From assembly GCA_021373185.1 (NCBI GenBank), contig JAJFTF010000040.1:62001-126000 (forward strand): 64,000 nucleotides of DNA, given 5' to 3'. The position numbers and the translations under genes were made by a program. Shown here one piece after another: positions 37,542-49,110 of this stretch (within the stretch, counting starts at the first letter, position 1; every line of letters starts with the position of its first letter). This stretch comes from Betaproteobacteria bacterium. Lineage in GTDB: Bacteria > Pseudomonadota > Gammaproteobacteria > Burkholderiales > Sulfuricellaceae. Under the pieces are notes generated by a model that saw nothing but the letters and a program-made list of their open reading frames with translations, was not told where the DNA came from and did no database searches.

Positions 37542-37614
37542 CAACCGCAAAGGCGCGAAGGCGCAAAGAGGGCAAATCGGGTTGGTCTTTGCACCTTTGC
37601 GCCTTTGCGGTTCA
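37542..37614. repeat. Intergenic inverted repeat upstream of waaF
   Basis: The left arm (37542-37570) and right arm (37586-37614) are near-perfect reverse complements of about 29 bp around a 15-nt loop. They are composed of AAGGCGCGAAGGCGC / GCGCCTTTGCG units. It sits between waaF and the zinc-finger gene and belongs to the same architectural class as the repeat between nrdA and nrdB. Confidence 0.85.
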
Positions 37615-37623
37615 AGTAACGGA

Positions 37624-37821
37624 TTAGTGATGCCCCTTCGGCAGATCACCTTTCAGTTTGTACAACGTGCCGCAATAGGGACACAGCGCTTCGCCGGTTT
37701 TTTCAATCGGCAGGAAAACGCGTGGATGGCTGCTCCATTTCGGCATCGCCGGCGTCGGGCAGTGCAGCGGCAGGTCTGCTGCCGTCACCTCGTAATAGCG
37801 AGCTTTGAATTCGGATGGCAT
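37624..37821 (-). CDS. Zinc-finger (CHCC) domain protein
   Basis: 65 residues. The pattern Cys...His...Cys-x2-Cys (LHCPTP, SHPRVFL, LCPYCGTLYKL) is that of the zf-CHCC family related to mitochondrial NDUFS6. In bacteria such small proteins often sit next to ilvE or LPS genes, and their role is unclear. It ends His-rich (KGHH). It starts 11 bp downstream of ilvE and is likely co-transcribed. Confidence 0.88.
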   Translation of the reverse strand: MPSEFKARYYEVTAADLPLHCPTPAMPKWSSHPRVFLPIEKTGEALCPYCGTLYKLKGDLPKGHH

Positions 37822-37832
37822 CGCTTCGCTCC

Positions 37833-38753
37833 TTAAACCAACGTTAGCCAGTCCTGATGATTGGCCGCCTTGCCGGTGACGCAGTCGAAATACATGGCCT
37901 GCAGCTTTGCCGTGATCGGGCCGCGGTCGCCGTTACCGATGGCGCGGTTGTCGAGTTCGCGGATCGGCGTGACTTCTGCCGCAGTGCCGGTGAAGAAGGC
38001 TTCGTCGGCGGTGTAGACTTCATCGCGGGTGATGCGCTTTTCGATCACCGGCACGCCGATTTCGGCGGCGAGCTGGATGATGGTGTCGCGCGTGATGCCC
38101 TCCAGCGCTGCGGTGAGATCCGGCGTATAGATCTTGCCGTTGCGGATGATGAAAACGTTCTCGCCCGAACCTTCGGCGACGAAACCGTCGACGTCGAGCA
38201 GCAGCGCTTCCTGGTAACCGTCATGCTCGGCCTCGCGATGGGCCATGATCGAGTTCATGTAATTGCCGTTGGCCTTGGCCTTGCACATGGTGATGTTGAC
38301 ATGGTGGCGGCTGAAGGACGAGGTCTTGACCCGGATGCCGTGTTCCAGCGCTTCCGCGCCGAGGTAGGCGCCCCATGGCCAGGCGGCGACGATCAAATGG
38401 GTAGACAGCGACTTGGCCGAGATGCCCATGGCTTCCGCGCCGTAAAACGCCATCGGGCGGATATAGCCGGATTCCAGGTTGTTCATGCGTACCGCGTCTT
38501 TTTGCGCCTGGGAGATGGCTTCCTTTTCGAACGGCATTTTCATGCCGAGGATATGCGCCGAACGGAACAGGCGGTCGGTATGCTCCTTGAGGCGGAAGAT
38601 CGCCGTGCCCTTGTCGGTCTTGTAGGCGCGCACGCCCTCGAATACCCCCATGCCGTAGTGCAGGGTGTGGGTCAGGACGTGGGTGGTGGCGTCGCGCCAG
38701 TTCACCATTTTGCCGTCGTACCAGATCAGGCCGTCGCGGTCGGACATTGACAT
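37833..38753 (-). CDS. ilvE: Branched-chain amino acid aminotransferase
   Basis: 306 residues. PLP fold type IV transaminase for Val, Ile and Leu. LHYGMGVFEGVRAY, FRLKEHTDRLFRSAHIL, ANGNYMNSIMAHREA with the PLP Lys region just upstream, EGSGENVFIIRNG and FFTGTAAEVTPI are all present. GGAG lies 8 bases before the ATG. Confidence 0.95.
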   Translation of the reverse strand: MSMSDRDGLIWYDGKMVNWRDATTHVLTHTLHYGMGVFEGVRAYKTDKGTAIFRLKEHTDRLFRSAHILGMKMPFEKEAISQAQKDAVRMNNLESGYIRPMAFYGAEAMGISAKSLSTHLIVAAWPWGAYLGAEALEHGIRVKTSSFSRHHVNITMCKAKANGNYMNSIMAHREAEHDGYQEALLLDVDGFVAEGSGENVFIIRNGKIYTPDLTAALEGITRDTIIQLAAEIGVPVIEKRITRDEVYTADEAFFTGTAAEVTPIRELDNRAIGNGDRGPITAKLQAMYFDCVTGKAANHQDWLTLV

Positions 38754-38821
38754 GCTGATTGCTCCAGAATTGGGTTAATTATCGATATAAAGATCGCATA
38801 GTGTAGCGCATTTTGCCGAAA

Positions 38822-41518
38822 TTACGGAGCGAGTACGGCCTGCCACAACTGCTTGACGGCGCTGGCAAGCCCTGCCACCTGCGCCGGCTCGATGCGGGCG
38901 TGGGCGCCGCCCTGCAGTCGCAACTGGTGTTGCAGCAGGCGGTATTCGCGGTAAGCGTCGCGCACCTGTTGCGCCTGATCGACGGGAACCAGCCCCAGCT
39001 CCCCGGCAATGCGCAACAGCGCCAGATTGCCGGCATCCCTGGTCAGTTCCGGGTGGATGGGGGAAAAGCGCAACACCAGATACTGCACCAGGAATTCGAC
39101 ATCGATGATGCCGCCGCGATCATGCTTGATATCGAACAGGCCGCTGGGGTTGGGATGGGCGTCGAGCATTTTCTGCCGCATGTTGAGGATTTCCTCGCGC
39201 AGGGTCGCGGCATCGCGTTGTTGCCGCAATACGTCGATGCGGATGCGTTCGAAGGCAGCGCCGACATCGGCGTCGCCGGCGCTGAAGCGGGCGCGGGTCA
39301 GCGCCTGATGTTCCCAGGCCCAGGCCTGTTTTTTCTGGTATTCCTCGAACGCGGGCACGGTGCTGACCAGCAACCCACTGGCGCCGTTGGGGCGCAACCG
39401 CAGGTCGGTTTCGTAGAGGATGCCGGCGGCCGTCATGCTGGAAATCCAGGTGCTGATGCGCTGGGCCAGCCGGGCGTAGATTTCGGCGGCATCCGGCGCG
39501 TCGTCATCATAGAGAAAAATGATGTCGAGGTCGGAGGCGTAGCCCAGTTCCTTGCCGCCCAGCTTGCCATAGGCAATGATGGCAAAGCGCGGCGTGTCGC
39601 GGTGCTTGGTGCGCAGCCCGGCCCAGGCGAGGCGGATGGTTTCGTCGAGGATCAGGTCGGCCAGATCGGAAAGCCGATCCGAGAGGATTTCCAGCGGCAG
39701 GATGCCGGCCAGATCCTGCGCCACCAAGCGGAAGGTCTGCGCCTGCTTGAAGTGCCGCATGATATCCATTTGCCGCTCGGTGTCGCCGGTGGCGGCGTTC
39801 AGCAGCTCAACCAATTCACTTCTGAGATGTTCGCGATCGGCCAGGGCGTAGAGTTCGCGGGTGTCAAGCAACTCGTCGAGCAGGATCGGGTGCTGCGTCA
39901 GGTAGTCCGATACCCAGGGGCTGGCGCTGCACAGCTTGGCAACCTGGTTGAGCGTTTGCGGGTATTCCAGCAGCAGGGCGAGGTAAGTGCCGCGGCGGCT
40001 GATGTTTTCCACCAGATGGAGGATGCGCTCCAGGGTTTCGTCGGGATTGGGAAAGTCGCAGGCCACCTCGATCAGCGGCGGCATCAGGGCGTCGAAACGG
40101 GTGCGGCTTTCGTCCGGCAACTGGTTGTAGCGGCTGCTCTCGCGCAGGCTGCGCAGGCGTTGCCACGTCTCGGCGGCATGGCGGTAGCCTTGAGCGGCGA
40201 GGCGGGCGATTGCTGCCTCGTCATCCGGCGCACCATGCCACAGCGTCGCCAGCGGATGGCTGTCCTGGGTGCTGTGCGGTGCGGCGAAAACCTGTTCGAA
40301 ATGGCGTTCCGCCTTGTCGCGGTGGCTGTCCAGTTTTGCCATGAAAGCCGGCCAGTCGGCAAAGCCCATGGCAGTGGCGATGATCAGCCGATCAGCCTCA
40401 TTTTCCGGCAGGGTTTGGGTTTGCGCGTCCTCAAGATATTGCAGCCGGTGCTCAAGGTTGCGCAGGAAGAAATAGGCGTCGCGCAGTTCGGCTACGGTCT
40501 GCGCCGGTAGAAGATTGCGCTGCTCGATCAGGTCGAGCGCGGTGAGCGTGGAGCGGGTTTGCAGGATGGTTTCCTTGCCGCCGCGGATCAACTGGAACAC
40601 CTGGGCGATGAACTCGATTTCGCGGATGCCGCCAGGCCCCAGCTTGATGTTGTCCGACATGTCGCGGCGCGTTACCTCCTGCCTGATTTGCGCGTGCAGG
40701 CCGCGCATCGAGGCAAATGCGCCAAAGTCGAGGTACTTGCGGAACACGAAAGGGCGCAGGATGTCGGCCAGTTCCCGGTAGAGACTGCCGGTGAGCGGCT
40801 TTCCCTTGATCCAGGCATAGCGCTCCCATTCGCGGCCCTGGGTGAGGTAATAGTTTTCCAGCATGGCGAAGCTGCAAACCAGCGGGCCGGAATCGCCGTA
40901 AGGACGCAGCCGCATGTCGACACGGAAAACAAAGCCGTCAGCGGTGGTGTCGTTGAGTGCGCCGATCAGCTTCTTGCCGAGCAGGGCGAAGTATTCATGG
41001 TTGCTGGTCTTGCGCGGGCCGGCGGTTTCGCCTTCCTCGGGGTAGGCGAAAATCAGGTCGATGTCCGAGGATACGTTGAGTTCGCCACCGCCCAGCTTGC
41101 CCATGCCGACCACGACCAGGTCCTGTTCGTCGCCGCTGTCTTCGCCGATGGCTGCACCGTATTGGCTGCGCAGCCAGCCATCGAGGCGGGCGAGGGCGAA
41201 ACTTACGGTGACTTCTGCCAACTGGCTGGCGGTGGCCATGACCTCGCGCAGATCGGCCAGGCCGGCCAGATCGCGCACGATCAGGCGCAGCATCACCTGC
41301 TGGCGCAAGGTGCGCAGCACTTTTTTCAGCGCGGTTTCGTCCTCGATTGCGCAGCCGTCGAGGACGGCCTGCATCGCTGGCGCATCCCAAGGCATGAAGA
41401 GCGTCTCGGTCAGTTGGTCGAGCAAGGCGGGATGGCTCTCCGTCAGGCGTCGGGCGAAGCGGCTGAGGCCGAGCGCTTTTTCGATCAATGCTGCGGGTGA
41501 TGTGGGCGCATTTTGCAT
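38822..41518 (-). CDS. glnE: Bifunctional glutamine synthetase adenylyltransferase/deadenylase
   Basis: 898 residues from the ATG at 41516-41518 (MQNAPTSPAALIEKALGL). It regulates glutamine synthetase by reversible adenylylation. Two nucleotidyltransferase domains are visible, with GMGKLGGGELNVSSDIDLIF and AYGKLGGKELGYASDLDIIF, each followed by a helical domain. The first domain keeps its DxD (DIDLIF), as does the second (DLDIIF). The longer open frame upstream is not homologous. Divergent from acs. Confidence 0.95.
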   Translation of the reverse strand: MQNAPTSPAALIEKALGLSRFARRLTESHPALLDQLTETLFMPWDAPAMQAVLDGCAIEDETALKKVLRTLRQQVMLRLIVRDLAGLADLREVMATASQLAEVTVSFALARLDGWLRSQYGAAIGEDSGDEQDLVVVGMGKLGGGELNVSSDIDLIFAYPEEGETAGPRKTSNHEYFALLGKKLIGALNDTTADGFVFRVDMRLRPYGDSGPLVCSFAMLENYYLTQGREWERYAWIKGKPLTGSLYRELADILRPFVFRKYLDFGAFASMRGLHAQIRQEVTRRDMSDNIKLGPGGIREIEFIAQVFQLIRGGKETILQTRSTLTALDLIEQRNLLPAQTVAELRDAYFFLRNLEHRLQYLEDAQTQTLPENEADRLIIATAMGFADWPAFMAKLDSHRDKAERHFEQVFAAPHSTQDSHPLATLWHGAPDDEAAIARLAAQGYRHAAETWQRLRSLRESSRYNQLPDESRTRFDALMPPLIEVACDFPNPDETLERILHLVENISRRGTYLALLLEYPQTLNQVAKLCSASPWVSDYLTQHPILLDELLDTRELYALADREHLRSELVELLNAATGDTERQMDIMRHFKQAQTFRLVAQDLAGILPLEILSDRLSDLADLILDETIRLAWAGLRTKHRDTPRFAIIAYGKLGGKELGYASDLDIIFLYDDDAPDAAEIYARLAQRISTWISSMTAAGILYETDLRLRPNGASGLLVSTVPAFEEYQKKQAWAWEHQALTRARFSAGDADVGAAFERIRIDVLRQQRDAATLREEILNMRQKMLDAHPNPSGLFDIKHDRGGIIDVEFLVQYLVLRFSPIHPELTRDAGNLALLRIAGELGLVPVDQAQQVRDAYREYRLLQHQLRLQGGAHARIEPAQVAGLASAVKQLWQAVLAP

Positions 41519-41702
41519 GGGGATATCCGTCTTGGTATCATGGCATCTAATAGATAACTTATCTATAAGATTGCCGGTTTTTGGGTTTTTTGGGACATGG
41601 CATTGAAAAAAACCGCTTTGTCGGGCTTGCAACTCCGGGCAAAAACGATATCATCATCCAAATAATTTAAACGCATCGTACCAAATTCACAGAGGAGAAA
41701 AC

Positions 41703-43670
<1,968 letters not shown>

Positions 43671-43693
43671 GGTTTTGTTTTTGGGTTATGAAT

Positions 43694-43724
43694 AAAGCCG
43701 CCGGAATTTTCGGCGGCTTTTTTT
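43694..43724 (+). terminator. Rho-independent terminator after acs
   Basis: A 10-bp stem, AAAGCCGCCG/CGGCGGCTTT, with a 7-nt loop is followed by a T-run. It begins 24 bases after the acs stop codon. Confidence 0.9.
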
Positions 43725-43864
43725 ATGGTTGTTTTAGGGGTTGGCAGGAGGGGTATTAAAAGCTGAAAATATGCCCGATAAAATATTTACTAATAGTACC
43801 TAGAGTGGGTTCGTTATGTCGACAAAGATAATTAACGCGCTTCAGCGCCCCTGCTGGAGTCTTC

Positions 43865-44548
43865 ATGGAAGGAATTAAACGCCTACCATATCGGCTTTCA
43901 CTAATTATTTGGGGCTCTGAAACCTGCGAACTCAGACTAGCTTATCCGGATGCAGATGCTTGGTTTCATGATGCGTTTCCATTGGATTTGCCTATTGATA
44001 TCGCCGCTTTTATTCATTTTCATTGTTCCTGTACTTACTGCGGAGCACGCATTTCAAGAGATTTAGCAAAATGCAATTGTGGCAAACCGGATGAGCAAGG
44101 TATGCATTTAGAAGTGACATTTCCCACAAATATCCATAATTCCATTTTTCAGCCAATACTTAAACGTGAATCTGGGCGTATAAGGAGTGCACTTCGTGCG
44201 CAACTTAAAAGAAGAAATGGTGGAACATACACTGTGGGTGAGATAGCCACTTTATATCGCTTGCAAGAAGGCATTTGTTTTTTCTGCGGAGTGCCTATTT
44301 CACAAAATGGCCATGGTTCTACTTATCATATTGACCACTACATACCTCTTTCTAGTAGAGGAACGAATGACCTATCGAATTTGGTTTTAACTTGCTGCTC
44401 ATGCAATCTACATAAGAGCGACATGCATCCAAGTGACTTTGAAAGAAAAATAAAGAAAAATAGAACCCCAGATATTAGTATTCAACTTAAAGAAATTCGC
44501 CGAGCAAGAAATGCATATATAAAATCAAAGGGGCTAGGGTCAGATTAA
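43865..44548 (+). CDS. HNH endonuclease family protein with N-terminal zinc ribbon
   Basis: 227 residues. The ATG has GGAG five bases upstream. The C-terminal half is an HNH domain: CFFCGVPIS, then the metal-binding HIDHYIPLSSRG, then NLVLTCCSCNLHKSDM, giving CxxC ... DH ... N ... CxxC. The N-terminal half has a CSCTYCGARIS ... CNCGKPDE Cys cluster that looks like a zinc ribbon. The gene is strikingly AT-rich compared with the rest of the window and sits next to copy 2 of the composite repeat, so it was probably acquired. Target and role unknown: homing, restriction or anti-phage activity are all possible. Confidence 0.8.
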   Translation: MEGIKRLPYRLSLIIWGSETCELRLAYPDADAWFHDAFPLDLPIDIAAFIHFHCSCTYCGARISRDLAKCNCGKPDEQGMHLEVTFPTNIHNSIFQPILKRESGRIRSALRAQLKRRNGGTYTVGEIATLYRLQEGICFFCGVPISQNGHGSTYHIDHYIPLSSRGTNDLSNLVLTCCSCNLHKSDMHPSDFERKIKKNRTPDISIQLKEIRRARNAYIKSKGLGSD

Positions 44549-44600
44549 CCAGCCAGATTTTATGCACTATTTGGAGTTTGGCACTAATAATGTTGGTTTC

Positions 44601-45172
44601 GTAGGGTGCGCATGGCGCACCTGAATTTAGGTGCCGGGGGCAGCCCGGCGAGCTGGTTACTTTCTTTGAACGGCCAAAGAAAGTTAACCAAAGAAATCCG
44701 CCCCCATCCACCGCCTTTCGCTTCGCTACAGGTACCCTGCGCTGCTCGCCGAGCCGGGCGGCTGCGGAACTCGGCCTTTGGCCTCAGACAGTCCTCGCCG
44801 ACTGCCCCCGACTCGGCTGTGCTGCTCGGCGGCGGCTCAAGGGGAACCGAACAGCAAAACCAAACCACCCGCCCTTCCCAACGGGAAGGGCATCAAAAGC
44901 AATGTTGGGCTTCGCCCACAAAACCGCTCTTAATCCCCCTCTGTGCCGCCTCGATTTTCCGCAAAGATCGGGAGCCATCGGCTACGGCTGTCTGAGCGCA
45001 TCGCGCGAGTTTCCGTAGCCGCCCGATCTTTGCGGAAAATCGAGGGAAGCCCGCAGGGCCGGCGCGGGTGGGTGTTTTTTTGTTTGGTTACTTCTATTTT
45101 GGACAAGCAAAATAAAGTAACCTGCTGCCGGGCAGCCCCCGGCATCTAAACATTTGCGCGCAGCGCACACGA
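44601..45172. repeat. Composite hairpin repeat, copy 2 (inverted relative to copy 1)
   Basis: Module B comes first (44601 to about 44850), then module A (about 44930-45172): the reverse complement of the order at 10837-11450. Small hairpins lie at 44655-44689 and 45086-45122. The long inverted repeat of module A has perfect 24-bp arms, 44949-44972/45022-45045, with an inner stem GGCTACGG/CCGTAGCC (44980-44987/45013-45020). Copy 1 has GGCTGCGG/CCGCAGCC there, so the pair changed together. It explains the 44.55-45.24 kb gap between the HNH gene and yhdP; I see no gene in it. A TATAAT at 45237-45242 may belong to the yhdP promoter. Confidence 0.85.
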
Positions 45173-45297
45173 CAACTACTTCTGAACTAAACAAAATTCA
45201 TCAAACAGTAACGTGAATCAACCCCCTCCGCCGAGGTATAATCTGCCCATTAGAGAGGCGCAGTCAGCGCCCCGCAATTATTCTTGTTGAATTGTAA

Positions 45298-48200
45298 ATG
45301 CTCAAAACCTCGTGGCGTTGGTCTTACCGGATTGCAGTTGCGGCCTTGATTCTGGCCGGGCTGGTGTTCGCCGCGATGGTGGTGGCGCTGCGCTACTGGA
45401 TTTTGCCGGATATCGGCCAGTATCGCGAAGACATCGCGACATCCATCACCCGTGCGGCTGGCCAGCGCGTGACGATCAGCGCGATCGACGCCAATTGGGA
45501 GGGCTTGCGCCCGCATCTGGCGTTGCGCGAGGTGCAGGTTTACGACCGGCAGGGGCGACCTGCGCTTGCGCTCCAGCGCATTGACGGCACCTTGTCCTGG
45601 TGGTCGCTGCTGGTGGGTGAGTTGCGCCTGCATTCGCTGGTGATTCGCGACCCGGTGCTGAACATTCGGCGCGATGCCGAAGGCCGTATTTTTCTCGCCG
45701 GCATGGAACTCAATCAGCCGGACAGCGATAGCGGGTTTGCCGACTGGGTGTTGCAGCAATCGCGCATTGTCATCCTGAACGCGGTCGTCGAGTGGCATGA
45801 CGATATGCGCCAGGCGCCGGCGTTAATCCTGAATCGCGTCAATCTTCGTCTGGAAAATAGCGGCAGGCGTCATCGTCTGGGCATGCAGGCGATTCCACCC
45901 GCAGAGCTGGCCGGCCCGCTGGATATTCGCGCCGATCTGGTCGGTGAAAAAGTGGCCGAGCTGGCGACTTGGGGCGGGCGACTTTATACCCGGCTGGATC
46001 GAACCGACATGGCCGCCTGGAAGGCTTGGATTTCCTTGCCGTTTGACTTGCAGCGCGGCCATGGCGGGGTGCAGTCCTGGCTGAATCTCGATGCTGGAAA
46101 GCTCAATGAAATTACGGCGGATGTTCGCCTCAACGAGGTGACTGCCCGCTTTGCCAGCGACCTGCCTGAACTGGAGCTGGAAAACCTGAATGGCCGCCTC
46201 GGCTGGCGGCAACTGCCGGCAGGTTTCGAGTTCCGCACACAACGCTTGAGTCTGGTAGCGAAAGGCGGCATCAATCTGCCGGCGACCGATTTTCTGCTGC
46301 GCCATGTTCCGGCGCAGGACGCAAAAATTGCGGAGGGTGAAATCCGCGCCAACGGCCTGAGCCTGGAGCCGTTGCTGAAATTGTCCGACCAGTTGCCATT
46401 CCCGGCGGAGGCACGGAGCAAGCTGCTGGAGCTTTCGCCCCAAGGCAGCTTTCGCGATTTCAGCGTTAAATGGAGCGGCGACTGGGATGCGCCGCAACGC
46501 TATGTCGTCAAGGGCAGCTTCGCCGGCTTGGGGATGAAGCCTTATGGCAAGCTGCCAGGCCTTTCCGGCCTGAGCGGTAGCCTCGATGGCAACGAGAAGG
46601 GCGGAACGCTGGCGTTGAATTCTCATAACGTGCGCGCCGATTTTCCTGAGCTTTATCGCGAGCCGCTGGAACTGGATGCGCTGACTGCCCAGGTAGGTTG
46701 GAAGAAGCGGGAAGGCAACATGGAGTTCAACCTGACCAGTCTTTCGCTGGCTAACCGCGATCTCGCGGGAAATCTGTTCGGCAGCTACAAAATGGTTGGC
46801 GGAACGCCCGGCATCATCGATCTTTCCGGTCAATTCACGCGCGGCGATGCGCGCCAGGTTGGCCGCTACATTCCATTGATAATCGGCCAGTCCACGCGCG
46901 ATTGGCTTAATTCGGCCCTGCTGGCCGGGCAGTCCAACGACGTGCGGCTGCGTTTGAAGGGCAATCTGGCGGACTTTCCTTTTGCCGATGGCAAGCGCGG
47001 TTTGTTCGAGGTGGCGGGAAAGGTGACCGGCGGAGTGCTGGAGTATGTGCCGGGCTGGCCGAAAATAGAGAATATCGAGGTGGATTTCCTGTTTCATGGC
47101 GCCCGCATGGAGATTACGGCACACAAAGGCAACACCGACGACATGCAGGTTAGCAGAGTGCGCGCGGTTATCCCCGACCTGGTGACCATGGACGAGATGC
47201 TTGAAGTGGAAGGCGAGGCTCATGGGCCGACCGGCGACATGCTCAAGTTCATCGACAAAAGTCCGGTGAGCGTCATGATCGACGATTTCACCGAAGGCAT
47301 GAGCGCGTCGGGCAACGGCGATTTCAATCTGAAGCTTACCTTGCCACTGCGCCGCAACAAGGATTTGCAGGTGGCGGGCGGTTATCAATTTGTAAATAAC
47401 CATGTTTCCATCGGCCCTGATTTCCCGGCGCTGGAACGGGTGACTGGGCGCCTGAATTTTGCCGAAACATCGGTGGATATTCCTCGCATTACGGCGGTGT
47501 CCCTGGGCGGCCCGCTGACGATCAGCGGCGCAACGCAGAAAGACGGCGGCGTTCGCATCAACGCCCAGGGGCGCGTCACCGCCGAGGGCTTGCGCGGCCT
47601 GACCGACCTGCCGGTGGCTAAAAATTTGAGCGGCATGGCCGATTGGCATGGTGTGATATCGGTGCGGAAAAAGCAGGCTGATATGGTGGTCGAATCGACG
47701 CTAGTCGGGCTGGGCTCCTCTTTGCCCGCGCCTTTCGGCAAATCGGCGTCCACGCCGGTGCCGCTGCGTTTTGAGAAGAAGACCACCGGCGTGAAGCAGG
47801 ATATGCTGCGGTTCAACTACGGCAAGGTTCTTGCGGCAACGCTGGCGCGCCGTCATGAAAGCGGCAAGGCCGTCATTGAGCGCGGTGCGATAAATCTGGG
47901 CAGCACGGCGGAATTGCCGTCGCAGCCCGGACTCTGGCTGACCGGCGAACTGGCGCTGCTCGATTTCGATCACTGGCGTGCCGCTCTCGGACAGGGCGCC
48001 GCTACTGCCACCACCTCAGGCAGCGCGCCGTTACCCGATTTTGCCGGGGTCAACCTGAAATTCGGTGCGCTCGATGTGTTCGGCAAGCGTTTCAATGACT
48101 TGAGCATTGGCGCTAAGACCAGGGATGGCATCTGGCAGGCGAACGTGCAGAGCAGGGAGCTTGCCGGCACCATTGACTGGAATCCTGAAGGGCGCGGGCA

Positions 48201-49110
48201 GTTGCGGGCGCGCCTGGCGAATTTGACTATCCCCGACGCGGCGCCGGCGAAGCTGGGTGTTCCGGTGGAGGCGGCGAAAGAGACGGATCTGCCGGCGCTG
48301 GACGTGGTCGTGGAAAATTTATCGGTCAAGCAGAAGAAACTGGGCAAGCTTGAACTGCTGGCCGTGCAGTCAGGCGACAACTGGCGCATCGACAAGATGC
48401 ATATCAGCAACCCTGACGGCAGCTTGCAGATGAGCGGAATGTGGCAGGGATGGCGGCGCAAGCCGAGAACCTACGCCAATCTTCACCTGGAAGCGCAGGA
48501 TCTGGGCAAGCTGCTGACACGGCTGGGCTATCCGCAGGCGGTCAAACGCGGCACGGCCAGGATCGATGGGCGGCTGTTCTGGAATGGCAGCCCGCATGAC
48601 ATCGATTACCCCAGCCTGGCGGGCAATCTGAAACTGGAGGCCGGCGATGGACAATTCCTCAAGATCGAGCCGGGCGTGGGCAAACTGCTCGGCCTGCTCA
48701 GCCTGCAGTCCTTGCCGCGCCGCCTGACTCTGGATTTCCGCGACATTTTCAGCGATGGCTTCGCTTTCGACTCGATTTCTGGCGGCGTGCGTATCGACCA
48801 CGGCGTAGCGCGCAGCGATGATCTTAAACTCGACGGGCCGGCGGCGAAAGTACGGATGCAGGGCGAAACCGATCTGGCCGGGGAAACCCAGAACCTGAAG
48901 GTCAAGGTGTCGCCGCAATTGGGCGAGGGCGTCTCGGTCGCCGGCGCATTCCTGGGCGGGCCGGTGGTCGGAGTTACGGCATGGGTGGCGCAAAAGCTGC
49001 TGAAAGATCCGATTGATCAAATGGCATCCTATGAATACAGCGTCACCGGAACGTGGGATAATCCAAATGTCGTAAAAATCGGCGCAAACGTGCCGACGGA
49101 GCAGCCATGA
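45298..49110 (+). CDS. yhdP: YhdP family AsmA-like phospholipid transport protein
   Basis: 1270 residues, the normal family size. One N-terminal membrane helix (about 11-35) anchors a very long periplasmic beta-rich region of DUF3971/AsmA type, for example ITISAIDANWEGLRPHLALREV near the start and FRDIFSDGFAFDSISGGVRIDHG near the end. YhdP with TamB and YdbH bridges the periplasm to move phospholipids to the outer membrane. Its stop overlaps the next gene by four bases. The order yhdP-small protein-nitrilase-tldD forms one operon. Confidence 0.92.
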   Translation: MLKTSWRWSYRIAVAALILAGLVFAAMVVALRYWILPDIGQYREDIATSITRAAGQRVTISAIDANWEGLRPHLALREVQVYDRQGRPALALQRIDGTLSWWSLLVGELRLHSLVIRDPVLNIRRDAEGRIFLAGMELNQPDSDSGFADWVLQQSRIVILNAVVEWHDDMRQAPALILNRVNLRLENSGRRHRLGMQAIPPAELAGPLDIRADLVGEKVAELATWGGRLYTRLDRTDMAAWKAWISLPFDLQRGHGGVQSWLNLDAGKLNEITADVRLNEVTARFASDLPELELENLNGRLGWRQLPAGFEFRTQRLSLVAKGGINLPATDFLLRHVPAQDAKIAEGEIRANGLSLEPLLKLSDQLPFPAEARSKLLELSPQGSFRDFSVKWSGDWDAPQRYVVKGSFAGLGMKPYGKLPGLSGLSGSLDGNEKGGTLALNSHNVRADFPELYREPLELDALTAQVGWKKREGNMEFNLTSLSLANRDLAGNLFGSYKMVGGTPGIIDLSGQFTRGDARQVGRYIPLIIGQSTRDWLNSALLAGQSNDVRLRLKGNLADFPFADGKRGLFEVAGKVTGGVLEYVPGWPKIENIEVDFLFHGARMEITAHKGNTDDMQVSRVRAVIPDLVTMDEMLEVEGEAHGPTGDMLKFIDKSPVSVMIDDFTEGMSASGNGDFNLKLTLPLRRNKDLQVAGGYQFVNNHVSIGPDFPALERVTGRLNFAETSVDIPRITAVSLGGPLTISGATQKDGGVRINAQGRVTAEGLRGLTDLPVAKNLSGMADWHGVISVRKKQADMVVESTLVGLGSSLPAPFGKSASTPVPLRFEKKTTGVKQDMLRFNYGKVLAATLARRHESGKAVIERGAINLGSTAELPSQPGLWLTGELALLDFDHWRAALGQGAATATTSGSAPLPDFAGVNLKFGALDVFGKRFNDLSIGAKTRDGIWQANVQSRELAGTIDWNPEGRGQLRARLANLTIPDAAPAKLGVPVEAAKETDLPALDVVVENLSVKQKKLGKLELLAVQSGDNWRIDKMHISNPDGSLQMSGMWQGWRRKPRTYANLHLEAQDLGKLLTRLGYPQAVKRGTARIDGRLFWNGSPHDIDYPSLAGNLKLEAGDGQFLKIEPGVGKLLGLLSLQSLPRRLTLDFRDIFSDGFAFDSISGGVRIDHGVARSDDLKLDGPAAKVRMQGETDLAGETQNLKVKVSPQLGEGVSVAGAFLGGPVVGVTAWVAQKLLKDPIDQMASYEYSVTGTWDNPNVVKIGANVPTEQP

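Noticed and set aside
43816..43878. A 20-codon ORF just before the HNH gene
   Set aside because: It overlaps the HNH start in another frame, has no ribosome-binding site and no recognisable sequence.
45823..47649. 608-codon minus-strand open frame opposite yhdP
   Set aside because: A shadow of yhdP with no family features.
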